Shown here: positions 50,757-58,615 of the stretch, piece by piece | Layout of the letters: each line of letters starts with the position of its first letter | Numbering within the stretch: the stretch's first letter is position 1 | Origin: DASRAU01 sp035638075 | GTDB taxonomy: Bacteria; Acidobacteriota; Polarisedimenticolia; Gp22-AA2 | Length of the DNA: 64,000 nt | NCBI GenBank assembly: GCA_035638075.1 | Contig: DASRAU010000023.1 | Span: 5,855-69,854 of the forward strand | Direction of reading: 5' to 3' | Translations under genes and position numbers: made by a program | Notes under the pieces: model-generated | What the model was told of the DNA's origin: nothing | Databases searched by the model: none | The model's input: only the letters and a program-made list of their open reading frames with translations

Positions 50757-53530
50757 TCGGGCTTGATGGGGACGATGGTCGCGGGGCGGCCGTCGATGCC
50801 GACGGGGACCTCGCCGGTGCCGCCGTCCTCGGCCCCGATCGGCTGCAGCACCTGGAGCCCGGCCTGCAGGTCCTTGCGCTCGCCGCGGCTCAGGTCGAGC
50901 TTCAGGTGGCGCTCGCTGCCGTCGTCGCCCTTGAGGATCAGCTCCCTGCCGTCGGGCGCCAGCTCGAGGTCCCCGGATCCCTCGCGCACGAGCCTGGCCA
51001 CCACCTCCGGCTCGATGCGCAGCTCCAGGTCGCGGCTGATCTCGAATTTCTGCAGATAGTAGGGAAGTGAGGCGCGGAAGTGCTCCGCCTCGGAGCACGC
51101 CTCGGTCGGCTCGGTGCCCTCGATGAACGCCTCGAGGAACGGCGCCGGGCAGTGCGAATCCGAAGTGGCGAGCTTCCCCATCCGCCTGTCGATCGGCGTG
51201 TAGGCGACGTTGGCCGGCTTGGTGAACTTCTCCACCGGCTTCCCTTCGTGCGCCGCCTGCATGAACTCGATCCAGATCGGCAGGGCCGCCTTGGCGCCGG
51301 TCTCCCCCTCGCCGAGCGGCTTCTTCTGATCGAAGCCGACCCAGGCGCCGGCGATCAGGCTCGGGCTGAAGCCGACGAACCAGGCGTCCGCCAGGTCGTC
51401 GGTGGTGCCGGTCTTGCCCGCGACGACACGGTCGAGCGCCGATGCGGCGGCGGCGCCGGTCCCCACCTCGGTGACGCCTTCGAGCAGGTAGGTCATGAGA
51501 TAAGCCACGTCGGCGCGGATCGCCTCGACGACGCGCGGCTTGGCCTCCTCGCGCACGCGCCCCTCGCGGTCGACCACCTGGCGGATGAAGTGCGGCTCGA
51601 CGCGCACGCCCTGGTTGGCGAACACCGAGTAGGCGGTGACGAGGTCCCAGAGCGAGACCTCCATGGTGCCGAGCGCCATCGACGGATACGGGCGCAGCGC
51701 GCTGGAGATCCCCATGCGCCGCGCCGTGTCGATGGTGCGGCCGTAGCCGACCTCGTTGAGCAGCTTCACCGCCACGATGTTGCGCGATTCCTCCATCGCC
51801 TCGCGCAGGGTCGTGATGCCGTAGTACTTGCGGTAGTAGTTGTTCGGCTGGTACTGGTCGCCGGTCGCCTGGTCGACGAAGACCGTCGGCTCGTCGAAGA
51901 TGGTCTGCGCCAGCGTGTAGCCCGACTCGAGCGCCGCGGCGTAGACGAACGGCTTGAAGGCCGAGCCCGCCTGCCGGTACGACTGGGTGGCGCGGTCGAA
52001 CTGGCTGCGGTTGAAGTCCCACCCGCCGACCAGCGCCCGCACCTCGCCGTTGCTGGGATCGAGCACGAGCAGGGCGGACTCGGCGTCGGGCTCCTGGTCG
52101 AGCGCCACCGTCAGCGTCTTCTTCCCCTCGTCGATCTTCTGCACCAGGAACGGCGCCAGGTCGCCGACCTTGAACAGCTTCTCGATCGGCTTGTTGGTCC
52201 ATTTCACGCCGGCGGCGTCCACGTGCGCCGTCCACTCGCCGAGGCGCACCGCCGCGTCCTTCTTGCCGACCTCGGTGATCACCCCCCAGCGCTGCCGCCC
52301 GACCATCGGGGGTTTCATCCAGGTGGCGTGCGTGAAGCGCGCCGGGTCCTCCTTCTCCTTGATCAGGTTGCGCGGCACGCCGCGCCAGCCGCGCCGCTTG
52401 TCGAGGGCGCGCAGGCCGTCGAAGACCGCCTGGTTGGCGGCCCGCTGCAGCGCCGGGTCGAGGGTGGTGTACACCTCGAGCCCCTCCTGGTAGAGCGCGA
52501 CTTCGCCGTAGGTCGCGTCGAGGTAGCGCCGCACCTCCTCGACGAAATAGGGCGCGATGACGTCCTCGTCCTGGACCTTGGCCACCACGACCGGGCTCTT
52601 GATGGCGGCGGTGGCGGTGTCGCGATCGAGCTTCTTCTCCTCGACCATGCGGCGCAGCACGACGTTGCGGCGGTTGGTGGCGCGCTCCGGCGCGCGGATC
52701 GGCGAATACGCCTCGGGCCGCTGCACGAGGCCGGCCAGGAGCGCCGACTCGGGGAGCGTCATCTCCTTCGCCGGCTTGCCGAAATAGAATCGCGCCGCCG
52801 CCTCGATGCCGTAGCGGCCGTGCCCCATGTAGACCTGGTTGACGTAGAAGTTGAGGATCTCGCTCTTGGTGAACGATTTCTCGATCTGCAGCGCCAGCAC
52901 CATCTCCTGGAGCTTGCGCCGCCAGGTCTTCTCCGGCTTCAGGAACAGCGAGCGCGCCAGCTGCTGGGTCAGCGTGCTGCCCCCCTGCGCCTTGCGCATG
53001 TGGATGACGTCCTTGATGATGGCGCGCGCGATGCCCCACGGATCGACGCCGACGTGATCGTAGAAATGCGCGTCCTCGGTGGCGACCAGCCCGTCGAGGA
53101 ACTGCTTCGGCACGGCGTCGAGATCGACGACGATGCGCTTCTCGGCGCCGAACTGGTACAGCGGCTTGCCGTCGGCGCTGTAGAGGGTGGTGACGACCGG
53201 CGGCTTCCAGTCCTGGAGGGACTTCACCTCCGGGATGTCGAAGGTCAGAAACCAGCCGAGCGTCGAGCCCGCGATCCCGGCGACGACGAGCGCGCCGAGG
53301 AGGATGCCGCCCCACAGCTTGCGCCGGCGGGTCACCCAGGAGAAGCGGCCGCCGGCGCCGCCTGCGCCCGAGCCACCGGCGCCGCCCGGGCCTGCCCCGG
53401 GCGGACCGCCGCCGGGGGGCGCTCCGCTCGTGAAGCCGCCGCCCGGGTTTCCGCCGCGCGGCGCGACGGGATCGGCCGAGGAGGATCCCGAAGTGGAAGA
53501 GGAAGTGGATTCCGGTGTGAAGGGGCTCAC
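50753..53530 (-). CDS. Class A penicillin-binding protein (PBP1A-like)
   Basis: A 925-residue bifunctional peptidoglycan synthase. A Gly/Pro-rich cytoplasmic tail (1-65) and one membrane segment (about 72-95) precede the GT51 domain (ATEDAHFYDHVGVDPWGIARA, GGSTLTQQLARSLFL). An OB-like insert leads to the transpeptidase domain with the active-site SxxK in AGSAFKPFVYAAAL, SRN and KTGTT. A C-terminal extension of about 150 residues carries two Cys and an acidic end. The start is GTG with GAGGTG just upstream. The gene converges on ald. Confidence 0.93.
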   Translation of the reverse strand: MSPFTPESTSSSTSGSSSADPVAPRGGNPGGGFTSGAPPGGGPPGAGPGGAGGSGAGGAGGRFSWVTRRRKLWGGILLGALVVAGIAGSTLGWFLTFDIPEVKSLQDWKPPVVTTLYSADGKPLYQFGAEKRIVVDLDAVPKQFLDGLVATEDAHFYDHVGVDPWGIARAIIKDVIHMRKAQGGSTLTQQLARSLFLKPEKTWRRKLQEMVLALQIEKSFTKSEILNFYVNQVYMGHGRYGIEAAARFYFGKPAKEMTLPESALLAGLVQRPEAYSPIRAPERATNRRNVVLRRMVEEKKLDRDTATAAIKSPVVVAKVQDEDVIAPYFVEEVRRYLDATYGEVALYQEGLEVYTTLDPALQRAANQAVFDGLRALDKRRGWRGVPRNLIKEKEDPARFTHATWMKPPMVGRQRWGVITEVGKKDAAVRLGEWTAHVDAAGVKWTNKPIEKLFKVGDLAPFLVQKIDEGKKTLTVALDQEPDAESALLVLDPSNGEVRALVGGWDFNRSQFDRATQSYRQAGSAFKPFVYAAALESGYTLAQTIFDEPTVFVDQATGDQYQPNNYYRKYYGITTLREAMEESRNIVAVKLLNEVGYGRTIDTARRMGISSALRPYPSMALGTMEVSLWDLVTAYSVFANQGVRVEPHFIRQVVDREGRVREEAKPRVVEAIRADVAYLMTYLLEGVTEVGTGAAAASALDRVVAGKTGTTDDLADAWFVGFSPSLIAGAWVGFDQKKPLGEGETGAKAALPIWIEFMQAAHEGKPVEKFTKPANVAYTPIDRRMGKLATSDSHCPAPFLEAFIEGTEPTEACSEAEHFRASLPYYLQKFEISRDLELRIEPEVVARLVREGSGDLELAPDGRELILKGDDGSERHLKLDLSRGERKDLQAGLQVLQPIGAEDGGTGEVPVGIDGRPATIVPIKPD

Positions 53531-53568
53531 GTCACCTCACGCGCACGGCCGCGCGCGCCGGGGCCGGG

Positions 53569-53574
53569 AGTATA
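53569..53574 (-). promoter_or_regulatory. -10 box of the penicillin-binding protein gene
   Basis: On the minus strand TATACT lies 39 bases before the GTG at 53530. No clear -35 is seen. The rest of the 196-base divergent gap (53531-53726) shows no other element. Confidence 0.4.
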
Positions 53575-53726
53575 GATGATCTCGACCATCGTCCCCACGT
53601 GGGCGGCCGGGAAGGGGAGACCGCCGCAGTCGTTCTTCGAAGATCTGTGTTCTGCACGGTCGGCGCGCAAGGAAGGGACCGTGATCCCGCTTTCGTTCGC
53701 GGAACAGTCGCGCCAGAATCACCCCG

Positions 53727-54917
53727 ATGTCGGATGATTTGGTCGTGCCTCCGCCTGCCGGATCGGCTGCGTCAGCCGCTCTGCCGGCGCCCTGGATGCA
53801 GGAATGCCCGCGCTCGCTGCGGCTGGAGCCGGGGGCGCTTCACGTCCCGGTCGGGACGATCCGGGCCCTGCTGAAGACGCGTCCCCGGCTGAGCCTGCGC
53901 TACGCCGGTTACGGATTCGAACCCGTGGTGCGAGACGGTGACGTCGTCATCGCGGAACCGGGCGTCGCGGCGACGGGGATGCTGGCCGTCTGCGACTGGG
54001 AAGGAGCCGCGGACCTCCTCCGTCTCCGCCGGGCGGGAACCGGCTGGATCGGATCCATCGACGCCTTCCCGGAGCGCCGTCCTTTCGCCCTGTCCGACAA
54101 GAACGTCGTCGCGATCGTCCGGCCGGCTTCACGACCCCGCGCAGAGCCGACCGCGGCCGACCGGCTGCGGCTGGTGTTGCGCTGGCCGGCGGCGCGCTGG
54201 ATCTGGCGGCGCGTCGAGCGGGCGCCCTGCTTCGGAGACGAGGCCGATGGCTCGGTGCGGCGGAAGTACGACCTCCAGGTGGACGACTACCTGCGCATGC
54301 GATCGAACAATCTCACCGACGGGCAGCTCGCGGCGCTGCGCGTCCACGCGGCGCCGCCGGCCCGCATCCTGGTGGCCGGATGCGGCGCGGCGGGGGAGGC
54401 GATCCACCTGGCGCGCCTGGGCCATCGTGTCACCGGGTTCGACGTCCTGCCGTCCATGGTGACGGTGGCGCGGCGGGCCGCTGCCGAGGCCGGGGTCGAG
54501 CTGGACCTCGTCACCGCCTCGCTCGACGATTTCGACCCCAGCGGGACGCGCTTCGCCGCCATCTACTTCACGCCGGTCCTGTACTCCTTCCTCGCGGGAC
54601 ACGATCGGCGCATCGCCGTCCTCCGCCGGCTGGCGGGATGCCTCGAGCCCGGCGGAGCGCTGATGCTCAGCGCCGCGCACGCCCGCGACGCGGTGCGCCG
54701 GGCGCAGCTCGCCCTCGCCTGGGCCCGCCGCCGGATGCGCGGCGATCGCGCCGTCGAGCGGGGGGACTGGTACACCCTCTATCTCGCGGCCGACGGCACG
54801 GTGGCGACGTCCTTCCTGCACGTCTTTCGCCCGCGGCAGGTCGAGGCGGAGCTGCGCGCGGCGGGCTACGGCGGCATCCGCCGGCTGGGCGCGCACTACC
54901 TCGCGACGCTCAGCTGA
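53727..54917 (+). CDS. S24/S26-peptidase-like domain fused to a SAM methyltransferase
   Basis: A 396-residue two-part protein. Residues about 30-135 resemble an S24/S26 (signal peptidase/LexA) fold: GYGFEPVVRDGDVVIAEPG aligns with the usual GxSMxPxxxxGDxVxV, but the nucleophile Ser-Met pair is Gly-Phe, so it should be inactive. Residues about 190-396 are a class I methyltransferase with the SAM motif ILVAGCGAAGEAIHLARLGH. Likely role: binding a peptide or glycopeptide and methylating it. ATG 53727 lacks a good ribosome-binding site. It overlaps the convergent dioxygenase gene by eight bases. Domain assignment of the first part is tentative. Confidence 0.6.
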   Translation: MSDDLVVPPPAGSAASAALPAPWMQECPRSLRLEPGALHVPVGTIRALLKTRPRLSLRYAGYGFEPVVRDGDVVIAEPGVAATGMLAVCDWEGAADLLRLRRAGTGWIGSIDAFPERRPFALSDKNVVAIVRPASRPRAEPTAADRLRLVLRWPAARWIWRRVERAPCFGDEADGSVRRKYDLQVDDYLRMRSNNLTDGQLAALRVHAAPPARILVAGCGAAGEAIHLARLGHRVTGFDVLPSMVTVARRAAAEAGVELDLVTASLDDFDPSGTRFAAIYFTPVLYSFLAGHDRRIAVLRRLAGCLEPGGALMLSAAHARDAVRRAQLALAWARRRMRGDRAVERGDWYTLYLAADGTVATSFLHVFRPRQVEAELRAAGYGGIRRLGAHYLATLS

Positions 54918-55584
54918 CGGCGCGGTAGGTCTGGTCGAGCAGGATGCGCGGCTCGGTGACCGTGTTCGAGGTGCCGCGGTGCAGGATGTTGCCGTCGCGC
55001 AGCATGGCGTCGCCGAGCCGGAAGAGCAGCCGGACCGCGTTCACCTGGGGCACGTCGTAGATGTGCTCGCGGCAGTCGTCGTGGTGCATGCGGTGCGAGC
55101 CCGGGATGACCTCCATCGGGCCGTTCGAGTCGTTCACGTCCACGAGCGGGATGTTGAACGTCAGGCGCACCGGGCGCACCGGCGTCGACGGGTCGCCCAG
55201 CGCCTCGCTCGGGACGTCCGGATGCCACGCCATGGTGTCGGACCCCTGCAGGGCGCACTCCGCCTTGGTCACGCCGTAGCGCCAGCGCCCGAGGACGTCG
55301 CCGACCAGTTCCTCGATGATCGGGTTGCGCCGGTAGCGCTCGTCGTTCAACGGCCCGCCGAGCCGATCCACGTAGGGGGCGATGTCGAAGCTGAGCCGCT
55401 CGCTGCCGCGCAGCATGGCGCCGTCGCCGCCGCGCACCTTCATGACCTCGCCACGCAGAATCGGCTCGAACTGCTCCTTCATGGCGTGCACGAAATCCTG
55501 CGGCAGGAAGTTCCTCAGTATGATGAAGCCGTTGAGCTTCAGCTCGTAGAGCCACAGGGACTTCTGACGCGGGTCGATGGACAT
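54910..55584 (-). CDS. PhyH-type Fe(II)/2-oxoglutarate dioxygenase
   Basis: A 224-residue phytanoyl-CoA dioxygenase-family hydroxylase. The iron ligands are the HxD pair in MAWHPDVPSE and the distal His in NILHRGTSNTVTEPR, whose Arg would bind 2-oxoglutarate. GPMEVIPGSHRMHHDD is the family's central block. ATG 55584 gives MSIDPRQKSLWLYELKLNGF; a longer reading to 55833 adds an unrelated 83 residues. It is divergent from the glycosyltransferase, with a 30-base gap. It could hydroxylate a lipid, amino acid or sugar. Confidence 0.82.
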   Translation of the reverse strand: MSIDPRQKSLWLYELKLNGFIILRNFLPQDFVHAMKEQFEPILRGEVMKVRGGDGAMLRGSERLSFDIAPYVDRLGGPLNDERYRRNPIIEELVGDVLGRWRYGVTKAECALQGSDTMAWHPDVPSEALGDPSTPVRPVRLTFNIPLVDVNDSNGPMEVIPGSHRMHHDDCREHIYDVPQVNAVRLLFRLGDAMLRDGNILHRGTSNTVTEPRILLDQTYRAVS

Positions 55585-55614
55585 GTTCGGCGCTCTGCGC
55601 GGGGATGATAGACC

Positions 55615-57123
55615 ATGAGCGCACCCTCTGATTTCGGCCGGCGCCCGAGGCTCCACATCGGTTACAGGACCGACGTCCCCGCGGGGGGAGGCGGGGGAGG
55701 AGCGAACCAGCGCGCCGCCCGGGTGCTGTGGGACGCCTTCGACGTCCGCGACTCGCTCGACGAGGCGGACCTCCAGGTCCGATCGTTCTCCTGGGAGGCG
55801 CCGGAGAAGCCGGCGCGCGTGTTCCTCGACCACGGCTCGTTCGCCGACGCCTCCTTCTGGGCGTACACGATGCGCAAGCTGCGTTCCGGCGACACCATCG
55901 TGGTCACCTCGGAGGTCTGCGTCCGCGTCGCCGAACGGCTCCTGCGCCCGGGCAGCGTGCAGCTCCTGAAGGTGCCGCTGCCGATCGATCTCGAGCGCTT
56001 CCAGCCGGCCCGCGATCGGGCTGCCCTACGGCGGGAGATGGCCGAGGCTCACGGCATTCCGGCGGAGGGTCCTTTGCTCCTGGTCGTCGCGGCCTTCGTC
56101 CGGCGGAAGAATCACCATTACGCCGTCGATCTCCTGGAGGTGGTGCGCCGGAGTCGTCCCGACTGCCGCCTGGCGTTCGTCGGAACCGTGCCCGATCCCG
56201 ATGCGAGCCGGCGCTACCGCGAGCAGGTCGAAGCGCGCGCGGCGCAGGCGGGCCTCGGGGATGCGGTGCATTTCCTCGAGGCGCTGCCCGCCGGGCCCGT
56301 CGCGCGCCTCATGGCGGCCTCCGATGCTCTGGTGCATCTCACCACCTGCCGGCTGGAGAACTTCGGCCTGGTCGTCGCCGAGGCGGCCGCCAGCGGACTG
56401 CCGGTGCTGGCCGCCGACTGGGGAGGCCTGCGCGACCTGGTGCGCGACGGCGTGACCGGTCACCTGGCTTCCACCTGGTTGTCGAATCGCGGGCCGCGGG
56501 TGGACTGGCGGGCCCTCGTCGCGCCGGCGCTCGACCTCCTCGAACGCCCGCAGGCGTGGCGCACGATGTCCGCCGCCGCGCGCGCCATGGCCGAAACCGA
56601 GCTCGGTGTCGACGTGCACGCGGCGCGGTTGCGTGCCGCCGTCGAGTCGGCGGTCGCCTGGTCGCGCGGGAACGCCGGTCCGGTGGCATGGACACCGGAC
56701 GGCCAGGAGCTGGCATTCCGCACCATCGCGCTTAACGCGGCGCACCCGGAGATCAAGGACACCGGGGATGAATTCCGCCTGCTGGTGCCTCTCGAAGGCG
56801 GGCGGTATTACCGCCTGCTCGCCGGTCCGGCGGCGACATTCGAGCACGCGCCGAAGGTGCGCTCGGACGATCGGCTCGCCCCGCTCACGCGCTGGCGCGA
56901 CACGCGCGACGGTATCGACGTCGAGGATCCTGTCTGGCCTTCGCGGCTCGATCTCGATCCGGCCGGTCGCCGGCTGCTCGGCAGGCTCGACGGCCGGGGC
57001 ACGCTGCGATCGCGAATCGAGGAGATCTCCACCTCGCCCACCGAGGTCGCGACGCTCGAAGCCACCGCCCAGCGCCTCGCCGACGAAGGGATCGTCGGCC
57101 CCGGCTCACCGCTTCGCGCCTGA
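55615..57123 (+). CDS. GT4 glycosyltransferase with C-terminal PqqD-like domain
   Basis: A 502-residue protein. Residues 1-345 form a GT-B family 4 glycosyltransferase (VVAAFVRRKNHHYAVDLLEVV, HLTTCRLENFGLVVAEAAASGLPV with the donor-binding E-x7-E-type element). A connecting domain (about 350-440) is followed at 440-500 by a winged-helix segment (SRLDLDPAGRRLLGRLDG, TAQRLADEGIV) resembling PqqD-like RiPP recognition elements. This fusion suggests glycosylation of a peptide-linked substrate; the C-terminal assignment is by pattern only. ATG 55615 shares a 30-base divergent region with the dioxygenase gene. Confidence 0.7.
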   Translation: MSAPSDFGRRPRLHIGYRTDVPAGGGGGGANQRAARVLWDAFDVRDSLDEADLQVRSFSWEAPEKPARVFLDHGSFADASFWAYTMRKLRSGDTIVVTSEVCVRVAERLLRPGSVQLLKVPLPIDLERFQPARDRAALRREMAEAHGIPAEGPLLLVVAAFVRRKNHHYAVDLLEVVRRSRPDCRLAFVGTVPDPDASRRYREQVEARAAQAGLGDAVHFLEALPAGPVARLMAASDALVHLTTCRLENFGLVVAEAAASGLPVLAADWGGLRDLVRDGVTGHLASTWLSNRGPRVDWRALVAPALDLLERPQAWRTMSAAARAMAETELGVDVHAARLRAAVESAVAWSRGNAGPVAWTPDGQELAFRTIALNAAHPEIKDTGDEFRLLVPLEGGRYYRLLAGPAATFEHAPKVRSDDRLAPLTRWRDTRDGIDVEDPVWPSRLDLDPAGRRLLGRLDGRGTLRSRIEEISTSPTEVATLEATAQRLADEGIVGPGSPLRA

Positions 57124-57128
57124 GGCGG

Positions 57129-58040
57129 TCAGACCGGGCCGCGATCGATCGCCGGCCAGAAATCCGCGTCCTTCTCGAAGTGCAGGTAGAAGAACGGCAC
57201 GCCCTGCACGGCGGCGTGCGCGCGGTCGGCCAACTCCGGCTGCCGCGGCAGCTGGTCCACGACCCAGGGGAGATTGCCCAGGAGATCGGCGAAGCACGCG
57301 GCGTTCCCCGGGCGCACGAAGGTCCCGGTGTCCTTGCGCAGCCGGTAGAAGGCCGCGATCGGGAAGCGGCCGACGACCGGCTCACCGACGCGATACGTGC
57401 CGCGGAACGGGCTGCCGAAAACCTCCAACCCCGCCCCGGTCCGCAGCATCGGCGTCAGGTCGTCGCTGATCACGCGCCCCTGCCGGCTCATCGCGGACAA
57501 AGTCGACTTGCCGGCGCCCGACGGTCCGTAGAACACGTGCGCGCGCCCGTCCCTGACGATGCTCGCGCCGTGCAGGAGGAAGCCGCCGCGATCCATCGCC
57601 AGCCAGGCGAAGGCGCTGCGCAGGAAGTTCTCCATCGCCCGCGGCGCCGGGTCGAGGTCCCCGCACGAGAGCAGCAGCTGGCCGCGGCCGAGCGCCACGT
57701 CGTACCAGGCGGCGAAGCGGTACGACATCAGCCGGAAGACCCGGCCGTCGTGCTCGGTGAGAACCCTGTACACCTCCCACTCCTGGTGGAAGCGCGGTTC
57801 GATGAAGTACTCGCGCTCGTCACGGAGCACCTCGATCCGCAACAGGGGAGAGTCTTCGTTCCCGAGGTAGGGACCGTAAGCGGCCCGCATCGCGGCAGCC
57901 AGATCGGCGGGCAGCCCGTCGAGCCGGACGGTCAGTCCCTGGAGATCGACGGCGAGGCTTTCAGGCCCCGCCGGCGGGTCGACGCCGCGGAAGGCTTCGA
58001 GCCCGAGGGGGCGATCGGGCGGAGCAGCGCCGCCGCTCAT
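57129..58040 (-). CDS. HprK-like P-loop kinase
   Basis: A 303-residue protein related to the C-terminal domain of HPr kinase. It has FLLHGASIVRDGRAHVF, the P-loop GPSGAGKST at 172-180, and ISDDLTPM (191-198) in place of the HprK metal-binding segment. It lacks the HprK N-terminal domain. Such HprK-related kinases occur in peptide-modification and polysaccharide clusters, and a lasso-peptide kinase belongs to the same superfamily. ATG 58040 overlaps the upstream gene's stop (ATGA). Phosphoacceptor unknown. Confidence 0.78.
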   Translation of the reverse strand: MSGGAAPPDRPLGLEAFRGVDPPAGPESLAVDLQGLTVRLDGLPADLAAAMRAAYGPYLGNEDSPLLRIEVLRDEREYFIEPRFHQEWEVYRVLTEHDGRVFRLMSYRFAAWYDVALGRGQLLLSCGDLDPAPRAMENFLRSAFAWLAMDRGGFLLHGASIVRDGRAHVFYGPSGAGKSTLSAMSRQGRVISDDLTPMLRTGAGLEVFGSPFRGTYRVGEPVVGRFPIAAFYRLRKDTGTFVRPGNAACFADLLGNLPWVVDQLPRQPELADRAHAAVQGVPFFYLHFEKDADFWPAIDRGPV

Positions 58041-58615
58041 GTCCGCGGCTCCGGACGCGCGGCGGCGCGGTACAAGCGCAGGGACTTGTGCTCGCCGGCG
58101 GGGGCGATGCGTCCGACCGCCTCGAGCGATCGCAGCACGACCGCGGTCCGGGCCGCGCCGGTCGAGCCGGCGTAAAAGAAAAGGAGGCCCGACGGCGTCA
58201 GGCGATCGAGGAACATCTGGATGACCGAGCGCACGGCCGGGATCAGGTCCGGGCGTTCGTCATCCTGCGCCTCGCAGAGGTGGAACAGCGTCGCGGCGTC
58301 GAAGCGCGGAAGCACCCGCGGCTCGAGATCGAAGAGATCGCCGAAAAGCACCCGGTAGCGCGCCGCCAGGGCCGGGTCGCCGAGGACCGCGTCGGCGTAC
58401 GAATCCAGCTCCTCGCGATTGGCCGTCAGGCTGAGCACCTGGTTGCTCCGCGCCGGCGTGGCGAGCGCCCGGCCGACCTTGTGGTGCATCCCGCACCCGA
58501 GATGAAAAATCACCTGCGACCTCACGTCCTGCGTTTCGCACCAGTCCACGAAATCCTCGTCGCAGGGACAGCCCGGATCGTATTGCCAACCGCCGTGCCG
58601 GCGCAGCCGGTTCAT
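58037..58615 (-). CDS. Small methyltransferase-like protein
   Basis: A 192-residue protein I do not recognise fully. IFHLGCGMHHKVGRAL resembles a SAM-binding motif I with an unusual HH, and LFGDLFDLEP, FDAATLFHLCEAQ and MFLDRLTPSGLLFFYAG follow methyltransferase topology. Four cysteines lie in the first 45 residues (PGCPCDEDFVDWCET and LGCG). ATG 58615 overlaps the stop of the upstream gene (ATGA) and its own stop overlaps the kinase start, so all three proteins are made stoichiometrically. A methyltransferase role is plausible, not shown. Confidence 0.6.
   Translation of the reverse strand: MNRLRRHGGWQYDPGCPCDEDFVDWCETQDVRSQVIFHLGCGMHHKVGRALATPARSNQVLSLTANREELDSYADAVLGDPALAARYRVLFGDLFDLEPRVLPRFDAATLFHLCEAQDDERPDLIPAVRSVIQMFLDRLTPSGLLFFYAGSTGAARTAVVLRSLEAVGRIAPAGEHKSLRLYRAAARPEPRT

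Noticed and set aside
49548..53315. 1255-codon minus-strand open frame
   Set aside because: A second frame of the penicillin-binding protein gene, continuing antisense to ald; Arg/Gly/Ala-rich without domains.
53537..53722. 61-codon minus-strand frame as a precursor peptide for the accessory cluster
   Set aside because: Arg-rich throughout, no leader/core pattern and no ribosome-binding site; it overlaps the penicillin-binding protein promoter.
53905..53930. tRNA-like T-arm (GGGTTCGAATCCG) on the minus strand
   Set aside because: It lies inside the coding frame for YGFEPVVRD of the fused methyltransferase, and no matching acceptor, D or anticodon stems are found at tRNA distances.
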